Source: Sandarakinorhabdus glacialis (lineage in GTDB: Bacteria; Pseudomonadota; Alphaproteobacteria; Sphingomonadales; Sphingomonadaceae). Taken from it: a DNA stretch of 64,000 nt. Numbering within the stretch: position 1 is the stretch's first letter; the number at the start of each line of letters is the position of its first letter. Of this stretch, positions 8,822 through 18,969 are shown in pieces. The notes under the pieces are model-generated. The model saw only the letters and a list, made by a program, of their open reading frames with translations, was not told where the DNA came from and did no database searches. The stretch is from assembly GCF_014643455.1 (NCBI RefSeq), contig NZ_BMJM01000005.1:214047-278046 (forward strand). The letters run 5' to 3'. The position numbers and the translations under genes were made by a program.

Positions 8822-10123
8822 ATGACCGACGACGCAAATGCTCGCCCGAAACGCCTGATGCATCACCAGGCGCGCAGCATCGGTAACCGCAAGCTGAAGC
8901 CGGCGACGATGATGATGGGCCATGGTTATGATCCGCGGCTGTCGGAAGGCGCGCTTAAGCCGCCGATTTTCCTGACCTCGACGTTCGTTTTCGAGAGTGC
9001 GGCGGACGGGAAGCGGTTCTTCGAGGGCGTTACCGGGGTGCGGCCGGGCGGGGCGGAGGGGCTGGTTTATGGGCGGTTCAATGGGCCCGACCAGGAGATT
9101 CTCGAGGATCGGCTGGCGCTTTGGGAGGATGCCGAGGAGGCGCTGACGTTTTCGAGCGGCATGTCGGCGATTGCGACGACGTTCCTGGCGCTGGTCAAGC
9201 CTGGCGATGTGATTGTGCATTCGGCGCCGTTGTATGCGGCGACGGAGACGCTGATCGGGCGGATCCTGGGCAAGCTGGGGGTGACATGGCTCGATTTCCC
9301 GGCTGGGGCGACGCAGCCCGAGATCGAGAAGGTCATCGAGGCGGCCAAGGCCAAGGGGCGGATTGCGGCGATTTACCTGGAGAGTCCGGCCAATCCGACG
9401 AATGCGCTGGTCGATGTCGAGGCGGTGTTCGCGGCGCGCGCGGCGGTGCTCGGCGGAGCGGATGAATTGCCGCCGATCGTCATCGATAATACATTTTTGG
9501 GGCCATTGTGGGCGCAGCCGTTGGCGCAGGGTGCCGATGTGACGATCTATTCGCTGACGAAATACGTCGGCGGGCATTCCGATCTTGTCGCCGGCGCCTG
9601 CATCGGGGCGAAATCGGTGCTGACGCCGATCCGGATGATGCGCAACACGATCGGCACGATTACCGATCCGCATACGGCGTGGATGCTGTTGCGGTCGTTG
9701 GAGACGCTCGAGCTGCGGATGAGCCGGGCGGGAGAGAATGCCGCCAAGGTCTGTGCGTTCTTGCGCGATCATTCGAAGGTCGAGCGGGTCGGGTATCTGG
9801 GGTTTCTGGAGGCCGGGTCGCGGCAGGCGGATATTTATGCGCGGCATTGCTCGGGGGCGGGGTCGACGTTCTCGGTGATCGTGAAGGGGGGTGAGCCGGA
9901 GGCGTTCCGGTTGCTCGATAATCTGCGGTTGGTGAAACTGGCGGTGAGTTTGGGTGGGACGGAGAGCCTGGCGTCGCATCCGGCGGCGATGACGCATTTG
10001 TCGGTGGCACCGGCGCGGAAGCTGGAGCTGGGGATTACGGATAATCTGGTTCGGGTTTCGATTGGGGTCGAGGATGCGGATGATTTGATTGCTGATTTTG
10101 AGCAGGCTTTGGACGCGGTTTAG
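8822..10123 (+). CDS. Cystathionine gamma-synthase / methionine gamma-lyase family PLP enzyme
   Basis: A 433-residue member of the Cys/Met metabolism PLP family. The motifs LTFSSGMSAIATTFLALVKPGD, YLESPANPTN and the PLP lysine in IYSLTKYVGGHSDLVAGA are all present. Family members act in transsulfuration or degrade methionine. The sequence does not decide between synthase and lyase. I chose the ATG at 8822, 8 bases after AGGAAAG, over the in-frame GTG at 8813. A long palindromic repeat follows, between this gene and the convergent hydroxylase operon. Confidence 0.92.
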   Translation: MTDDANARPKRLMHHQARSIGNRKLKPATMMMGHGYDPRLSEGALKPPIFLTSTFVFESAADGKRFFEGVTGVRPGGAEGLVYGRFNGPDQEILEDRLALWEDAEEALTFSSGMSAIATTFLALVKPGDVIVHSAPLYAATETLIGRILGKLGVTWLDFPAGATQPEIEKVIEAAKAKGRIAAIYLESPANPTNALVDVEAVFAARAAVLGGADELPPIVIDNTFLGPLWAQPLAQGADVTIYSLTKYVGGHSDLVAGACIGAKSVLTPIRMMRNTIGTITDPHTAWMLLRSLETLELRMSRAGENAAKVCAFLRDHSKVERVGYLGFLEAGSRQADIYARHCSGAGSTFSVIVKGGEPEAFRLLDNLRLVKLAVSLGGTESLASHPAAMTHLSVAPARKLELGITDNLVRVSIGVEDADDLIADFEQALDAV

Positions 10124-10132
10124 GTTTGTTTA

Positions 10133-10264
10133 CCTCCCTCTTGAGGGGGGAGGCGACTCGCGCGTTTGCGCGGCGGGTGGGGGTGGGCTTTTGTGCCGAC
10201 GGGGGGACACCCCCACCCGGGCCGCGAAGTCGCGTCTCTCGCCTCCCCCCTTGAGGGGGAGGAC
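10133..10264. repeat. Long imperfect palindrome, family A, copy 1
   Basis: About 130 bp forming a long inverted repeat. Left arm: CCTCCCTCTTGAGGGG then GGCGGGTGGGGGTG. Right arm: CACCCCCACCCGGGCCGCG then CCTCCCCCCTTGAGGGGGAGG. Nested short palindromes (the CTTGAGGG motifs) sit at each end. A near-identical copy lies at 27137-27272, and both copies sit between convergent genes, where they may end transcription from both sides. Confidence 0.8.
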
Positions 10265-10271
10265 AAGATTT

Positions 10272-12431
10272 TTAGGCTTTCAGCTGTGCTGCTTCGAAGG
10301 GGAGTTGGCGGAGGCGGATGCCGGTTGCAGCGAAGATGGCGCCGGCCAGGGCGGGGGCGACCGAGGGGTAGGCGGGTTCGCCGAGGCCGGTGGGGTTGTT
10401 GTCCGAGGTGATGAAGGCGACTTCTACCGGGGGTGCGTCGGCCATGCGCATGATCGGGTATTCGCCGAAGTTCTGCTGGACGATGGCGCCGTCCTTGATC
10501 GTGATGGCGAGACCGAGCGCCGCACCGATGGCGTCGAGGACCGAGCCCTGGACCTGGTTGAGGGCGCCCGAGGGGTTGACGATCTGACGGCCGACGTCGC
10601 CGGCGACCCAGACTTTGGCGACGCGGACGCCGCCGTCCTTGTCGACATTGGCCTCGATGACGTTGGCGAAATAGCCGAGGTGGCTGAAGTGGAAGGCGAT
10701 GCCGAGCCCCGAACGCGGCGACAGCTTGCGGCCCCATCTGGCCATCGCCGCGGCCTTGTCGAGGACAGCGCGCATCCGGCCGGCGTCGTAGCTGTCGCGC
10801 TTGCCGGCTTCGCCGACGAGGCGGGCATCGCCGAGCAAGGCCTGGCGGAAGGCGAGCGGATCGGCGTTGGCGGCCTCTGCGAGTTCGTCGATGAAGCCCT
10901 GCATGACGAAGCCGAAGGCGTTGTTGGCGGGGGCGCGGAGGAAGCCGGTCGGGACCTTCAACGGTAGCAGCGAGGCATCGAGGCGGAAGTTGGGGATGAA
11001 GCGCGCCGGGAACTGGGTGGCGTCGATGCCGGCGGCGCGGACGAATTCGCCATCGGCGCCGTAGCTGACGAAATGGTCGGTCCAGGCGGTGACCTTACCG
11101 GCGGCATCGAGCCCGGCTTCGAAATGGTGGAAGCCGCCGGGGCGGAGGTTGCCCTGGGTCATGTCGTCTTCGCGGGTCCAGACCAGCTTGACCGGAACGC
11201 CGGCGGCGCGGGCGATCCATGCGGCCTCGGCCATGTATTCATTCTGCAGGCGCCGGCCGAAACCGCCGCCGCAGCGCATCATGTGGACGGTGATGTCGGT
11301 TTCGGGGATGCCGAGCGACTTGGCGACAAGCTGCCGGCCATTCTCGGGATTCTGTGTCGGCGCCCAGATCTCGACCTTGTTGCCGGTGACGCGCGCGGTG
11401 CAGTTCATCGGTTCGAGCGGGGCGTGGGCGAGGAAGGGATAGGCGTAATCGGCCTTCACGGTTTTTGCCGCGGCCTTGAGTGCGGCGGCGGAGTCGCCTT
11501 CGTTGGTGATGACCTTCTGGGCGGGCGATTTGGCGCGGGCGGCGGCTTCGGCGGCGAAGCCGGGGCTTGATTGGGTGGCGCCGGAGCCGGGGGTCCATTC
11601 GACCGCCAGCGCTTCGCGAGCGCGGTTGGCGGCCCAGAAGCTGTCGGCGACGATGGCGACGCCGGCGACAAGGCCTTCGATGCCGCCGGTGCCGGGCACG
11701 ATGAAGGCGTCGCGGACGCCGGACAATGATTTGGCGGCATTCAGGTCGGCCTTGGCGACGGTGCCGCCGAAGACCGGGCATTTGTGGAAGACAGCGAATT
11801 TCATGCCGGGCAGGACGGTGTCGATGCCGAACAGCGGCTTGCCGGTGACGATGGCGCGGTTGTCGACGCCGGCGATCGGCTTGCCGACGAGCTTGAAGGT
11901 TTTGGGGTCCTTGAGGACGAGCGATTCGGCGGCGGGGGCGGGCAGCGTGGCGGCGAGCGCGACGAGGCTGCCATAGGAGGCGGTGCGGCCCGACGCGGCG
12001 TGACGAACGCTGCCGCTGGCGGTGGTGAGGTCGGCGGCGGGCACGCTCCATTGCTGGGCGGCGGCGGCGACGAGCATGGCGCGCGCCCCGGCGCCGACGC
12101 GGCGCAGGGCGTCGTATTGCAGGGTGGTGGCCATGCTGCCGCCGGCGACCTGGCGGCCGTAGATCTTGCTGTCGGCGATGGCCTGTTCGATGCGCACCTG
12201 GGTCCAGTCGACGTCGAGTTCCTCGGCGACAAGCATCGGGATCGAGGTCTTGATGCCCTGGCCGATCTCGGGATTGTGGGCGAGGATGGTGACGATGCCA
12301 TCCGGCGCGATGCGGACCCAGGGGTTGAGGCCGCCGGTCGTTGCGGCTTCGGCGGGGGCATAGCCGAGCCAGAGGCCGCCGGTGGTGAGGGCGCCGGCGA
12401 CGAGGAGGTTGCGGCGGCTGAGGGTGATCAT
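10272..12431 (-). CDS. Molybdopterin-binding subunit of an IorB-type molybdenum hydroxylase
   Basis: A 719-residue molybdenum-cofactor subunit of the xanthine dehydrogenase superfamily, closest in layout to isoquinoline 1-oxidoreductase beta. The N-terminus [15 protein letters not shown] is a twin-arginine signal, so the folded complex is probably periplasmic. Visible motifs are [19 protein letters not shown] and [10 protein letters not shown], the latter typical of the two-subunit group. The ATG at 12431 is used because it begins the Tat signal and overlaps the iron-sulfur gene in ATGA; a longer frame would run into that gene. Such enzymes hydroxylate N-heterocycles or aldehydes; the substrate is unknown. 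Confidence 0.88.
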   Translation of the reverse strand: MITLSRRNLLVAGALTTGGLWLGYAPAEAATTGGLNPWVRIAPDGIVTILAHNPEIGQGIKTSIPMLVAEELDVDWTQVRIEQAIADSKIYGRQVAGGSMATTLQYDALRRVGAGARAMLVAAAAQQWSVPAADLTTASGSVRHAASGRTASYGSLVALAATLPAPAAESLVLKDPKTFKLVGKPIAGVDNRAIVTGKPLFGIDTVLPGMKFAVFHKCPVFGGTVAKADLNAAKSLSGVRDAFIVPGTGGIEGLVAGVAIVADSFWAANRAREALAVEWTPGSGATQSSPGFAAEAAARAKSPAQKVITNEGDSAAALKAAAKTVKADYAYPFLAHAPLEPMNCTARVTGNKVEIWAPTQNPENGRQLVAKSLGIPETDITVHMMRCGGGFGRRLQNEYMAEAAWIARAAGVPVKLVWTREDDMTQGNLRPGGFHHFEAGLDAAGKVTAWTDHFVSYGADGEFVRAAGIDATQFPARFIPNFRLDASLLPLKVPTGFLRAPANNAFGFVMQGFIDELAEAANADPLAFRQALLGDARLVGEAGKRDSYDAGRMRAVLDKAAAMARWGRKLSPRSGLGIAFHFSHLGYFANVIEANVDKDGGVRVAKVWVAGDVGRQIVNPSGALNQVQGSVLDAIGAALGLAITIKDGAIVQQNFGEYPIMRMADAPPVEVAFITSDNNPTGLGEPAYPSVAPALAGAIFAATGIRLRQLPFEAAQLKA

Positions 12432-12886
12432 GCTGTGACCCCGGCAGCCTGTTTGATGGCGGCGCGGATGCGGATGTAGGTGGCGCAGCGGCAGAGGTTG
12501 CCGTTCATCGCGGCGTCGATGTCGGCGTCGGTTGGTTTTGGGGTTTCCTTGAGCAGCGCGGCCGCGCTCATGAGTTGGCCGGCCTGGCAATAGCCGCATT
12601 GGGGGACATCGAGGGTGACCCAGGCGTCCTGCAGCTTGCGGCCGATGGGGGAGGCGGACAGGCCCTCGATGGTGGTGACGGCGGCGGTGCCAACGGCGGA
12701 GAGCGGGGTCTGGCAGCTGCGGACGGGCGCGCCATCCAGATGGACGGTGCAGGCGCCGCAGAGCGCCGCGCCGCAGCCGAACTTGGTGCCGGTCATGCCG
12801 ACCACGTCGCGCAGGACCCAGAGCAGGGGCATTTCGGGATCGGCGGTGACGTTGATCGTCTTGCCGTTGATGTTGAGCCTGGTCAT
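12428..12886 (-). CDS. (2Fe-2S) subunit of the molybdenum hydroxylase
   Basis: A 152-residue protein carrying two [2Fe-2S] clusters. The plant-type ferredoxin motif [16 protein letters not shown] and its distal cysteine (RSCQTPL) are in the N-terminal half. The C-terminal helical domain has [10 protein letters not shown] and [12 protein letters not shown]. It passes electrons from the molybdenum site. It is the first gene of a two-gene operon with the catalytic subunit and overlaps it by 4 bp. No FAD subunit is present, as expected for IorAB-type enzymes, which use a cytochrome as acceptor. Confidence 0.93.
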   Translation of the reverse strand: MTRLNINGKTINVTADPEMPLLWVLRDVVGMTGTKFGCGAALCGACTVHLDGAPVRSCQTPLSAVGTAAVTTIEGLSASPIGRKLQDAWVTLDVPQCGYCQAGQLMSAAALLKETPKPTDADIDAAMNGNLCRCATYIRIRAAIKQAAGVTA

Positions 12887-13017
12887 GCCGCTTTTCCCCG
12901 CTGTCCGCGGGGCTACCTTAGCGGGATTGTTGCGGGGCGGGAGTGGGTGATGTGCGTAGGGGCACGATTTTTGACGTTTGCTTGGTTTTGCGGGCAGGTG
13001 TTTTCCGGCGAATACGC

Positions 13018-13047
13018 GAGATGGGCCCCCGCCTTCGCGGGGGTGAC
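13018..13047 (+). repeat. Half-unit of palindrome family C
   Basis: GATGGGCCCCCGCCTTCGCG followed by GGGGTGAC is one arm of the 72-bp palindrome seen complete at 29157 and 33362. It lies in the 219-bp gap between the hydroxylase operon and the helicase gene. Confidence 0.55.
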
Positions 13048-13105
13048 GGAAGGGGCGGGGGTGACGGGAGGGGGTGGCGTACCGGCGCGAATTTCGCCGG
13101 CGGGC

Positions 13106-14839
13106 TTAGCGGGCGATCGTTGCCTTGTGGAGCAGGAATTCGGGCGTGCCTTCTGGGCCGAAGCCGATGAAGGTTTCGCCGTCTTCCCGGTCGCGGCGAT
13201 CGTCGCGCCGGCCGTTGCGGCCACGTTCGTCGCGGGTGCCGCGATAGTCGCGGATCGGGTCGCGCGAGGCTTCACGCGGCGCGGCGCGGAAATCGTCGCG
13301 GCGGGGTTCTTCGCGGCGAGGTTCAGCCCGGCGGGAGTCATCGCGGCGTGGTTCGTCACGGCGAGGTTCATCGCGGCGTGATTCCTCACGGCGCGGTTCG
13401 TCACGGCGGGGCTCGTCGCGACGTGATTCCTCGCGGCGGGGCTCGTCGCGGCGCGGTTCATCCCGACGCGATTCTTCGCGGCGCGGCTGGGGTGCGCGAG
13501 CGGGCTGCGCGATTTCGGCCTCGGGTGCGGTTTCTGCGTCGGCACGGACTTCGCTGCCTTCGCGCTTGCGGCCACGGCCGCCGCGGCGGCGCTTGCGGGG
13601 GCGATCGCCGGCCGGTTCGAGGACGGCTTCGCTGTCGCCGGCCTCGAGCGCATCGTCTTCGTCGTCTTCGGTTGCTGCAACCGGCAGCGTGACTGCGGCG
13701 GGCTTGAGCACGACTTCTTCGAGGACTTCGGCGCCGAAGCGCTTGATCTTCTGCTGGATGAGCTTTTCGACTTCGGCGAGGTTTTCGGACTCGGCCTCGG
13801 TCATCAGCGTGTAGGCGATGCCGGTCTTGCCGGCGCGTCCGGTGCGGCCGATGCGGTGGACGTAATCCTCGGCGTGGTGGGGCACGTCGTAGTTGACGAC
13901 ATGGCTGACGCCGGGAATGTCGAGCCCGCGCGCCGCGACGTCCGACGCGACGATGATGGTGATGTCGCCCGACTTGAAGCGATCGAGCTCGCGGATCCGG
14001 TCGGACTGCTCCATGTCGCCGTGGATCTGGCTGACGGCGAAGCCGGCGCGCTTCAAAGCTTCGACGAGCTCCTTGATGTCGCGCTTGCGGTTGCAGAAGA
14101 CGATGGCGTTCTTGACTTCGGGATCGCGCAATATGGTGCGCAGTGCCTCGCGCTTGCCGCGCGGGGTCGTCTCGACGACATATTGCGTGATCGAGGTGTT
14201 GGTCGACGCCGGGCGCGCGACCTGGATCATGCGCGGCTCGTTCATGAACTTGTCGGCCAGCTTCTTGATCGGCGGCGGCATGGTTGCCGAGAACAGCAGG
14301 GTCTGGCGCGGGCTCGGCAGCTTGGTGCAGATTTCCTCGATATCGGGGATGAAGCCCATGTCGAGCATGCGATCGGCCTCGTCGATGACCAGCAGGCTGC
14401 ACTGGTTGAGCATGATCTTGCCGCGGCCGAACAGGTCCATCAGGCGGCCCGGCGTGGCGATCAGGACGTCGACGCCCTTTTCGAGCGCGGCGAGCTGGTC
14501 GCCCATCGAGACGCCGCCGATGAGCAGCGCCATGCTGAGCTTGTGATATTTGCCGTATTTGTCGAAATTCTCGGAAACCTGCTGCGCCAGTTCGCGCGTC
14601 GGCTCGAGGATCAGCGAGCGCGGCATCCGGGCGCGGCTGCGCCCTTCGGCGAGAATGTCGATCATCGGCAGCACGAAGGATGCCGTCTTGCCGGTGCCCG
14701 TCTGGGCGACACCGATGATGTCGCGCCCCATCAGCACCGGCGGGATGGCCTGGCGCTGGATCGGCGTCGGATCGTTATAGCCACTGTCGGCAACCGCGCG
14801 GAGCAGTTCCTCCGACAGGCCCAGATTAGCAAAGGTCAT
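13106..14839 (-). CDS. DEAD-box RNA helicase, RhlE-like, with long arginine-rich repeat tail
   Basis: A 577-residue ATP-dependent RNA helicase. In order it shows the Q motif (NDPTPIQRQAIP), motif I AQTGTGKT, Ia PTRELAQQ, II DEAD, III SAT, ARGLDIPGV and VI HRIGRTGRAG, all in the first 350 or so residues. The C-terminal third is low-complexity and very basic or acidic, including thirteen RRxxP/S/F pentads. Such tails bind RNA and may drive condensates at low temperature; here that is inference. The ATG at 14839 follows CCAAGGAA; a longer frame to 14896 lacks support. Confidence 0.92.
   Translation of the reverse strand: MTFANLGLSEELLRAVADSGYNDPTPIQRQAIPPVLMGRDIIGVAQTGTGKTASFVLPMIDILAEGRSRARMPRSLILEPTRELAQQVSENFDKYGKYHKLSMALLIGGVSMGDQLAALEKGVDVLIATPGRLMDLFGRGKIMLNQCSLLVIDEADRMLDMGFIPDIEEICTKLPSPRQTLLFSATMPPPIKKLADKFMNEPRMIQVARPASTNTSITQYVVETTPRGKREALRTILRDPEVKNAIVFCNRKRDIKELVEALKRAGFAVSQIHGDMEQSDRIRELDRFKSGDITIIVASDVAARGLDIPGVSHVVNYDVPHHAEDYVHRIGRTGRAGKTGIAYTLMTEAESENLAEVEKLIQQKIKRFGAEVLEEVVLKPAAVTLPVAATEDDEDDALEAGDSEAVLEPAGDRPRKRRRGGRGRKREGSEVRADAETAPEAEIAQPARAPQPRREESRRDEPRRDEPRREESRRDEPRRDEPRREESRRDEPRRDEPRRDDSRRAEPRREEPRRDDFRAAPREASRDPIRDYRGTRDERGRNGRRDDRRDREDGETFIGFGPEGTPEFLLHKATIAR
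13289..13483 (-). repeat. 15-bp coding tandem repeat (RRDEP pentads) in the helicase tail
   Basis: Thirteen consecutive 15-base units encode the pentads RRDEP, RREES, RRDDS, RRAEP, RREEP and RRDDF. They are in frame and 195 bp long, arranged as a higher-order RREES-RRDEP-RRDEP triplet repeated three times, then diverging. Such arrays expand and contract by replication slippage. Confidence 0.9.
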
Positions 14840-14964
14840 GCGGTTCCTTGGACGCGCCTGTCCGAAATTCCGGATAGGCTTCGCCGTGTGCGCCATGCGC
14901 GACTTTGGCGGTAAAAGTCAATCCATGCGCAATGTGTCGGACGACCGAATTTAACAAATGCAAA

Positions 14965-14988
14965 GGGGCGGGAGTTGCCTCCCGCCCC
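14965..14988 (-). terminator. Terminator of the 15-18 kb TonB-dependent receptor
   Basis: A perfect 10-bp stem (GGGGCGGGAG / CTCCCGCCCC) with a 4-base loop lies 25 bases past the receptor stop. On the minus strand it is followed by TTTGCATTTG, a weak U-tract. Confidence 0.65.
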
Positions 14989-15013
14989 TCCGGCAGTTCG
15001 ATTTCCGCCGGCT

Positions 15014-18000
15014 TCAGAATTTGAAGCCGATGGCGCCGCCGTAACGGCGCGGTTCGAGGGTGAAGATGTTGGTGAACAGGCCCGACGACTGGTCGGTGAC
15101 ATAAAGGCCCGTGGTGGCGTTGCTGTTGGTCAGGTTCTGCACATAGGCGCGGGCGTACCAGCGGTCATCCCGGCCGTTGACCTGGATCTGCGCGTTGACG
15201 ATCGAGTAGCTCTGGATGCGGTTGACGAAGCCACCGAAGATGTTGCCGGTCTGGGTTCCCGTCACGGCGAGATCGGCGCGCGGCACGACCGATATGCCGT
15301 TGTCGAACTCGAGCGTGTACTGGGCACCAGCAGAGAATTTGAAGTCCGGTGCCTGTGGCAGCGAGTTGCCCTTGATGTTGACCTCGACCCCGGCGAACAG
15401 CACGTCGAGACCGGCAGCGGCAGCGGAAGCCCCGTTGGTGCCTGCGAGCACGCTGCAGATGCCGAAGGCGCCGGTCGATGTCAGGCCAGCGTCCGACGGG
15501 AACGCCGTGGGTGCCCGCAAGCCAAGGGCGGCGTTGACGGCCGCGACATAGCCATTGGCGGCAGCGGCATTGCCGGCCGTGCGGGGCACGACGGCGCAGT
15601 TGGAGCCGTTGGTGATGTCCTTGATGATGACGGTGTCGCTGCGGCCGCCCGAGGGATCACGCGGGTTGGACAGGAACTTGTCCTGCGAAACCTTGGTGTG
15701 GAGATAGCTGGCGCCGAAGTTGATCGCCAGTTCGCGGGTTGGCTGGATGATGAATTCGCCTTCCACGCCGTAGACTTCGGCGTCGACGTTATCATTGACC
15801 GATGTGCGGGCGACGATACGGCTGAGCTGAAGCGCCGAATATTTGTAATAGAACGCGGTCAGGTTGGCGCGCAACGTGCCGTCGAGGAAGGTGTTCTTGG
15901 TACCGACCTCGAACGAGTCGATAAATTCCGGCTTGAAGGATTCTGGCACCGCGAAGATCGGCTGCAGCGGCGGGTTGACGCCGCCCGATTTGTAGCCGCG
16001 CGAGTAGGATGCGTAGATCAGGTTTTCGTCGGTGATCTTCCAATCGATGACGAAGCGCCCGGTGAACTCACCGAAGCCTACGTTGCGTTCTTGGAACGCT
16101 TCGCAACCGGCTACCGAACCGATGGTGCCCGGTACGGTCGTGCCCGGACGGGCGCAGACCGAGCCTGGATCGGCGTCAAAGCCGGCGGCATAGGGCGATG
16201 CGAACGGGTCAGCGACACCGAACGGCACGTAGAAGCTGGCAAGCGTCGATCGCGCCCTTACCGTCTTCTTGTCGTTGTTGTAGCGCAGGCCCGCGGTGAT
16301 CTTGATGCTGTCGTTTATGTCCCAATAGGCCTCGCCGAAGATGCCATAGGATTTCAGCGTCGTTTCATCGGTGTTGTTGCGGAAGAAGGGCGTGCCGAGA
16401 TAGCCGGGTGGCAGGCCGCCGCCAAGCCCAGTGGCGCCGCCAAGGACGCCCGCAACATAGTCGATGCCGAAGCCGTTCACGAAATAGCTGTTCTCGGGCA
16501 GCTTCGAGTCAAGATAGATGCCGCCGAGCAGGAAGTTGAGCGGCCCGTCGAACTGGGTCGAAAAAATGCCTTCGACCGACCAGGTGCGGCGTTCCTCGTT
16601 CGAACGATCGAAGTTGATTGGCACGGCGCTGCAGATCTTGCTGCCGTCAAAGGCACCATTGCCGGCCAGGTCGGTGTCCGATGTGCAATAGGGACCGTTG
16701 ACGCCGTTGGGATAGAGCGCCGCCGGGATGCGGTTGAAATACGCACCGATGCCGGGTGCAGCAGCCAGACCCTGAAGGCCAGTGAGGCCCGGCTTGAAAA
16801 CGTCGGGGTTCTGGATGCCGAGGTTGTAATCGACCCGCGAATCGACCGCGGTCTTTTGATAGAGCCCGGTGACCTGCGCTTTGACAGCGCCGAAATCATG
16901 CTCGATACGCGCCTGATATTGTTGTTCTTGTGCGGCATATTCGGGTGTGAATGCCGTGCGGACCTGGCGGACGTCGTTGGGTTCCTGGAAACCAGCATAG
17001 GAATCGGGACCGTAAAGGCTGCCCAGTCCGGCCGATGACAGCGGCCCGCCGAATGCAGCGCCGCCCGAGATGCGAAGCAGTTCGCGCGACGTCAGGACGC
17101 CAACGAAGGTCGAGTTGCCGTTGAGCTTGCCGAAGTCGAGGCGGCCGGGAAGGCAGCCCAGAACGCCGGTCGGATCACGCTGGCACAGCTGCTTCTGGAT
17201 GCGCGAGCGGTTGTCGTCCTCCTTGAAATAATAGCCCATCAGGTCGATGCGGGTATTATCGGTGGGTTCCCAGCGCACCGAACCGCGGATGGCGTACATG
17301 TCGCGGCCATCGATCTCGGTATCGTTGTAGAGATTCTGGGTATAGCCGTCACGCTTGAGGTAGAAGCCTGCCAGCCGGACACCGAGCGTTTCGGTGATTG
17401 GCAGGTTGAACATGCCGCGAACGCGCAGCGAATTATAGTTGCCGTAATCGACTTCGCCAGCGGCACCGATCTTGGTGAGGTCAGGCTTGGCGGTGATGAA
17501 GTTGATGACGCCCGAGGTGGCGTTGCGGCCGAACAATGTTCCCTGCGGGCCGCGCAGCACTTCGACGCGCTCGAGATCGAAGAATTCGGCTTCGAACAGG
17601 CGGGTGGCGATCAGCGGGCTGCCGTTGACGTGGATGGCGGTGGCACTGTCGCAGGTAACGCCGACGCAAAGATCGCCGATACCGCGGATGGTGAAGCTGG
17701 AACCGGTGAAATTGCCCTTGGTGAAGGTGATGTTGGGCAGGGTCAGCTGAAGATCGGTGCTGTTCTGGATCTGCTGGCGCTGGAGCGCTTCGGAGCTGAA
17801 TGCCGAAACCGCGATCGGCACGTCCTGCAGGCTTTGCGCCGACCGCTGGGCAGTGACGACGATTTCCTCGATGCCGCCATCCTGCGAGGCAGGTGCGGCC
17901 TGGGCCGTTGCGGCCGGTGCCGTTGCGGCCTGGCCGAACGCCGGTGCCGCGATGAAGCCGAGCAGCGATACGCTGCCCACGAGAGCGTTACGAATGCCGC

Positions 18001-18028
18001 GCGTGCGGATTGCAGAAATATTGGACAT
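15014..18028 (-). CDS. Large TonB-dependent outer-membrane receptor
   Basis: A 1004-residue receptor. The signal peptide ends near residue 33 (AAPAFGQ). The TonB-box region EEIVVTAQRSAQSLQDVP follows, then a plug with SSFTIRGIGD and LERVEVLRGPQGTLFGRNATSGVINF, and a beta-barrel ending EPRRYGGAIGFKF with a terminal Phe. The plug contains two extra cysteines (GDLCVGVTCDSA), and further cysteine pairs occur in barrel loops, an uncommon richness for this family. The start follows GGGGAGGATCAC. It stands alone, with no transporter or enzyme next to it, so the substrate is not indicated. Confidence 0.92.
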   Translation of the reverse strand: MSNISAIRTRGIRNALVGSVSLLGFIAAPAFGQAATAPAATAQAAPASQDGGIEEIVVTAQRSAQSLQDVPIAVSAFSSEALQRQQIQNSTDLQLTLPNITFTKGNFTGSSFTIRGIGDLCVGVTCDSATAIHVNGSPLIATRLFEAEFFDLERVEVLRGPQGTLFGRNATSGVINFITAKPDLTKIGAAGEVDYGNYNSLRVRGMFNLPITETLGVRLAGFYLKRDGYTQNLYNDTEIDGRDMYAIRGSVRWEPTDNTRIDLMGYYFKEDDNRSRIQKQLCQRDPTGVLGCLPGRLDFGKLNGNSTFVGVLTSRELLRISGGAAFGGPLSSAGLGSLYGPDSYAGFQEPNDVRQVRTAFTPEYAAQEQQYQARIEHDFGAVKAQVTGLYQKTAVDSRVDYNLGIQNPDVFKPGLTGLQGLAAAPGIGAYFNRIPAALYPNGVNGPYCTSDTDLAGNGAFDGSKICSAVPINFDRSNEERRTWSVEGIFSTQFDGPLNFLLGGIYLDSKLPENSYFVNGFGIDYVAGVLGGATGLGGGLPPGYLGTPFFRNNTDETTLKSYGIFGEAYWDINDSIKITAGLRYNNDKKTVRARSTLASFYVPFGVADPFASPYAAGFDADPGSVCARPGTTVPGTIGSVAGCEAFQERNVGFGEFTGRFVIDWKITDENLIYASYSRGYKSGGVNPPLQPIFAVPESFKPEFIDSFEVGTKNTFLDGTLRANLTAFYYKYSALQLSRIVARTSVNDNVDAEVYGVEGEFIIQPTRELAINFGASYLHTKVSQDKFLSNPRDPSGGRSDTVIIKDITNGSNCAVVPRTAGNAAAANGYVAAVNAALGLRAPTAFPSDAGLTSTGAFGICSVLAGTNGASAAAAGLDVLFAGVEVNIKGNSLPQAPDFKFSAGAQYTLEFDNGISVVPRADLAVTGTQTGNIFGGFVNRIQSYSIVNAQIQVNGRDDRWYARAYVQNLTNSNATTGLYVTDQSSGLFTNIFTLEPRRYGGAIGFKF

Positions 18029-18263
18029 GTGATCCTCCCCAGGTGACTTTCCCCGGTCGCCCTGTGCCGGGAGATCGCGAGGTCATGGGCGGGTCTGTCC
18101 CGAGCCATGTTCAAAGTGACCTTGCGTCGCTTGCCGCGGCTTTGTCCAGTCTCCGGACAGATTTACAGACAATTTATGCAAGCTGTTGCCGACCGTGGTA
18201 AATACGTCACTATTCGAGGGGCTAAGCGCCAGTATTTGCCCTGATAAAAGTGCTAGTCAGCCA

Positions 18264-18776
18264 TTATCTGCGCGTTTTTGGCATCGCGATAATGCTCGCA
18301 ATCGCACATTCGCCGCCCGATCGTGCGCCGATGGCGTCGCGGCCCGCACACAACTGCCCGGCCTTCGACCGGCGGTAATAAAAGCCTTGGTAGAAGCTGA
18401 GCGCCGGGCATTCGCTGGAGAAGAACAAGCGGAATCGACCGCCGTTGCGCATCGTCAGCTCCATGGCGCGGTCCCCGAACATCTGGGCACCGGCGATGCC
18501 GTTCATGGCGATGCAACGGTCGCGGCCCTTGCGCGGCGGTACCGGGCGCATGTCGACAGGTCCGCCGGGCAGCACCGTCATCCGGCCCCAGGCGCCGCCC
18601 AGACTCTCGCTGGCCGCCCTCTCGCTTGCCTGTTTGTCGCCCGCTGCCCGCTCGCCCGCCGGCGAGCGCGGTTCGCCGGGCTGGGCGGCGGCAGCGGCTG
18701 CAAGCGGCAGCGCGCCGGCAATTGCCAGGACACCGCACGCGGCAAGACCGAAAATCTGACGGACAACGAAGGTCAC
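18264..18776 (-). CDS. Hypothetical secreted protein
   Basis: A 170-residue protein with a signal peptide (MTFVVRQIFGLAACGVLAIAGALPLAAAAAAQ) and a Ser/Ala/Glu-rich linker to about residue 60. The C-terminal domain contains DRCIAMNGIAGAQMFGDRAMEL, FRLFFSSECPALSFYQGFYY and LCAGRDAIGARSGGECAI. The four cysteines could form two disulfides in the periplasm. Similar small cysteine-containing exported proteins are found across sphingomonads without a known role; I do not assign one. Confidence 0.75.
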   Translation of the reverse strand: MTFVVRQIFGLAACGVLAIAGALPLAAAAAAQPGEPRSPAGERAAGDKQASERAASESLGGAWGRMTVLPGGPVDMRPVPPRKGRDRCIAMNGIAGAQMFGDRAMELTMRNGGRFRLFFSSECPALSFYQGFYYRRSKAGQLCAGRDAIGARSGGECAIASIIAMPKTRR

Positions 18777-18969
18777 CCTGTCAACGAACGTCCAAAGCCG
18801 GCAACCCCGTCACTGTTATCTGTCCCGGTTTCCACCGCGTCCGGTTGCCCTGCGCAGGTTGAACGAACCCTGAACTTATCACCAACCTTAACGGGACATA
18901 AGCCGCCGTCAATATGATGGCATCGACAGTCTGCTTCCGGACGACGCCGCGCTCGGCTAGTGATCGTCG

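Noticed and set aside
13289..13483. CRISPR-like regular repeats
   Set aside because: Units are contiguous 15-mers without spacers, in frame with the helicase; it is a coding tandem repeat. No CRISPR array or cas gene is in the window.
14975..17038. 687-codon open frame on the plus strand
   Set aside because: It is antisense to a clear TonB-dependent receptor; high GC removes stop codons from the opposite strand, and its composition (Asp, Gly, Val, Arg) is typical of such shadows.
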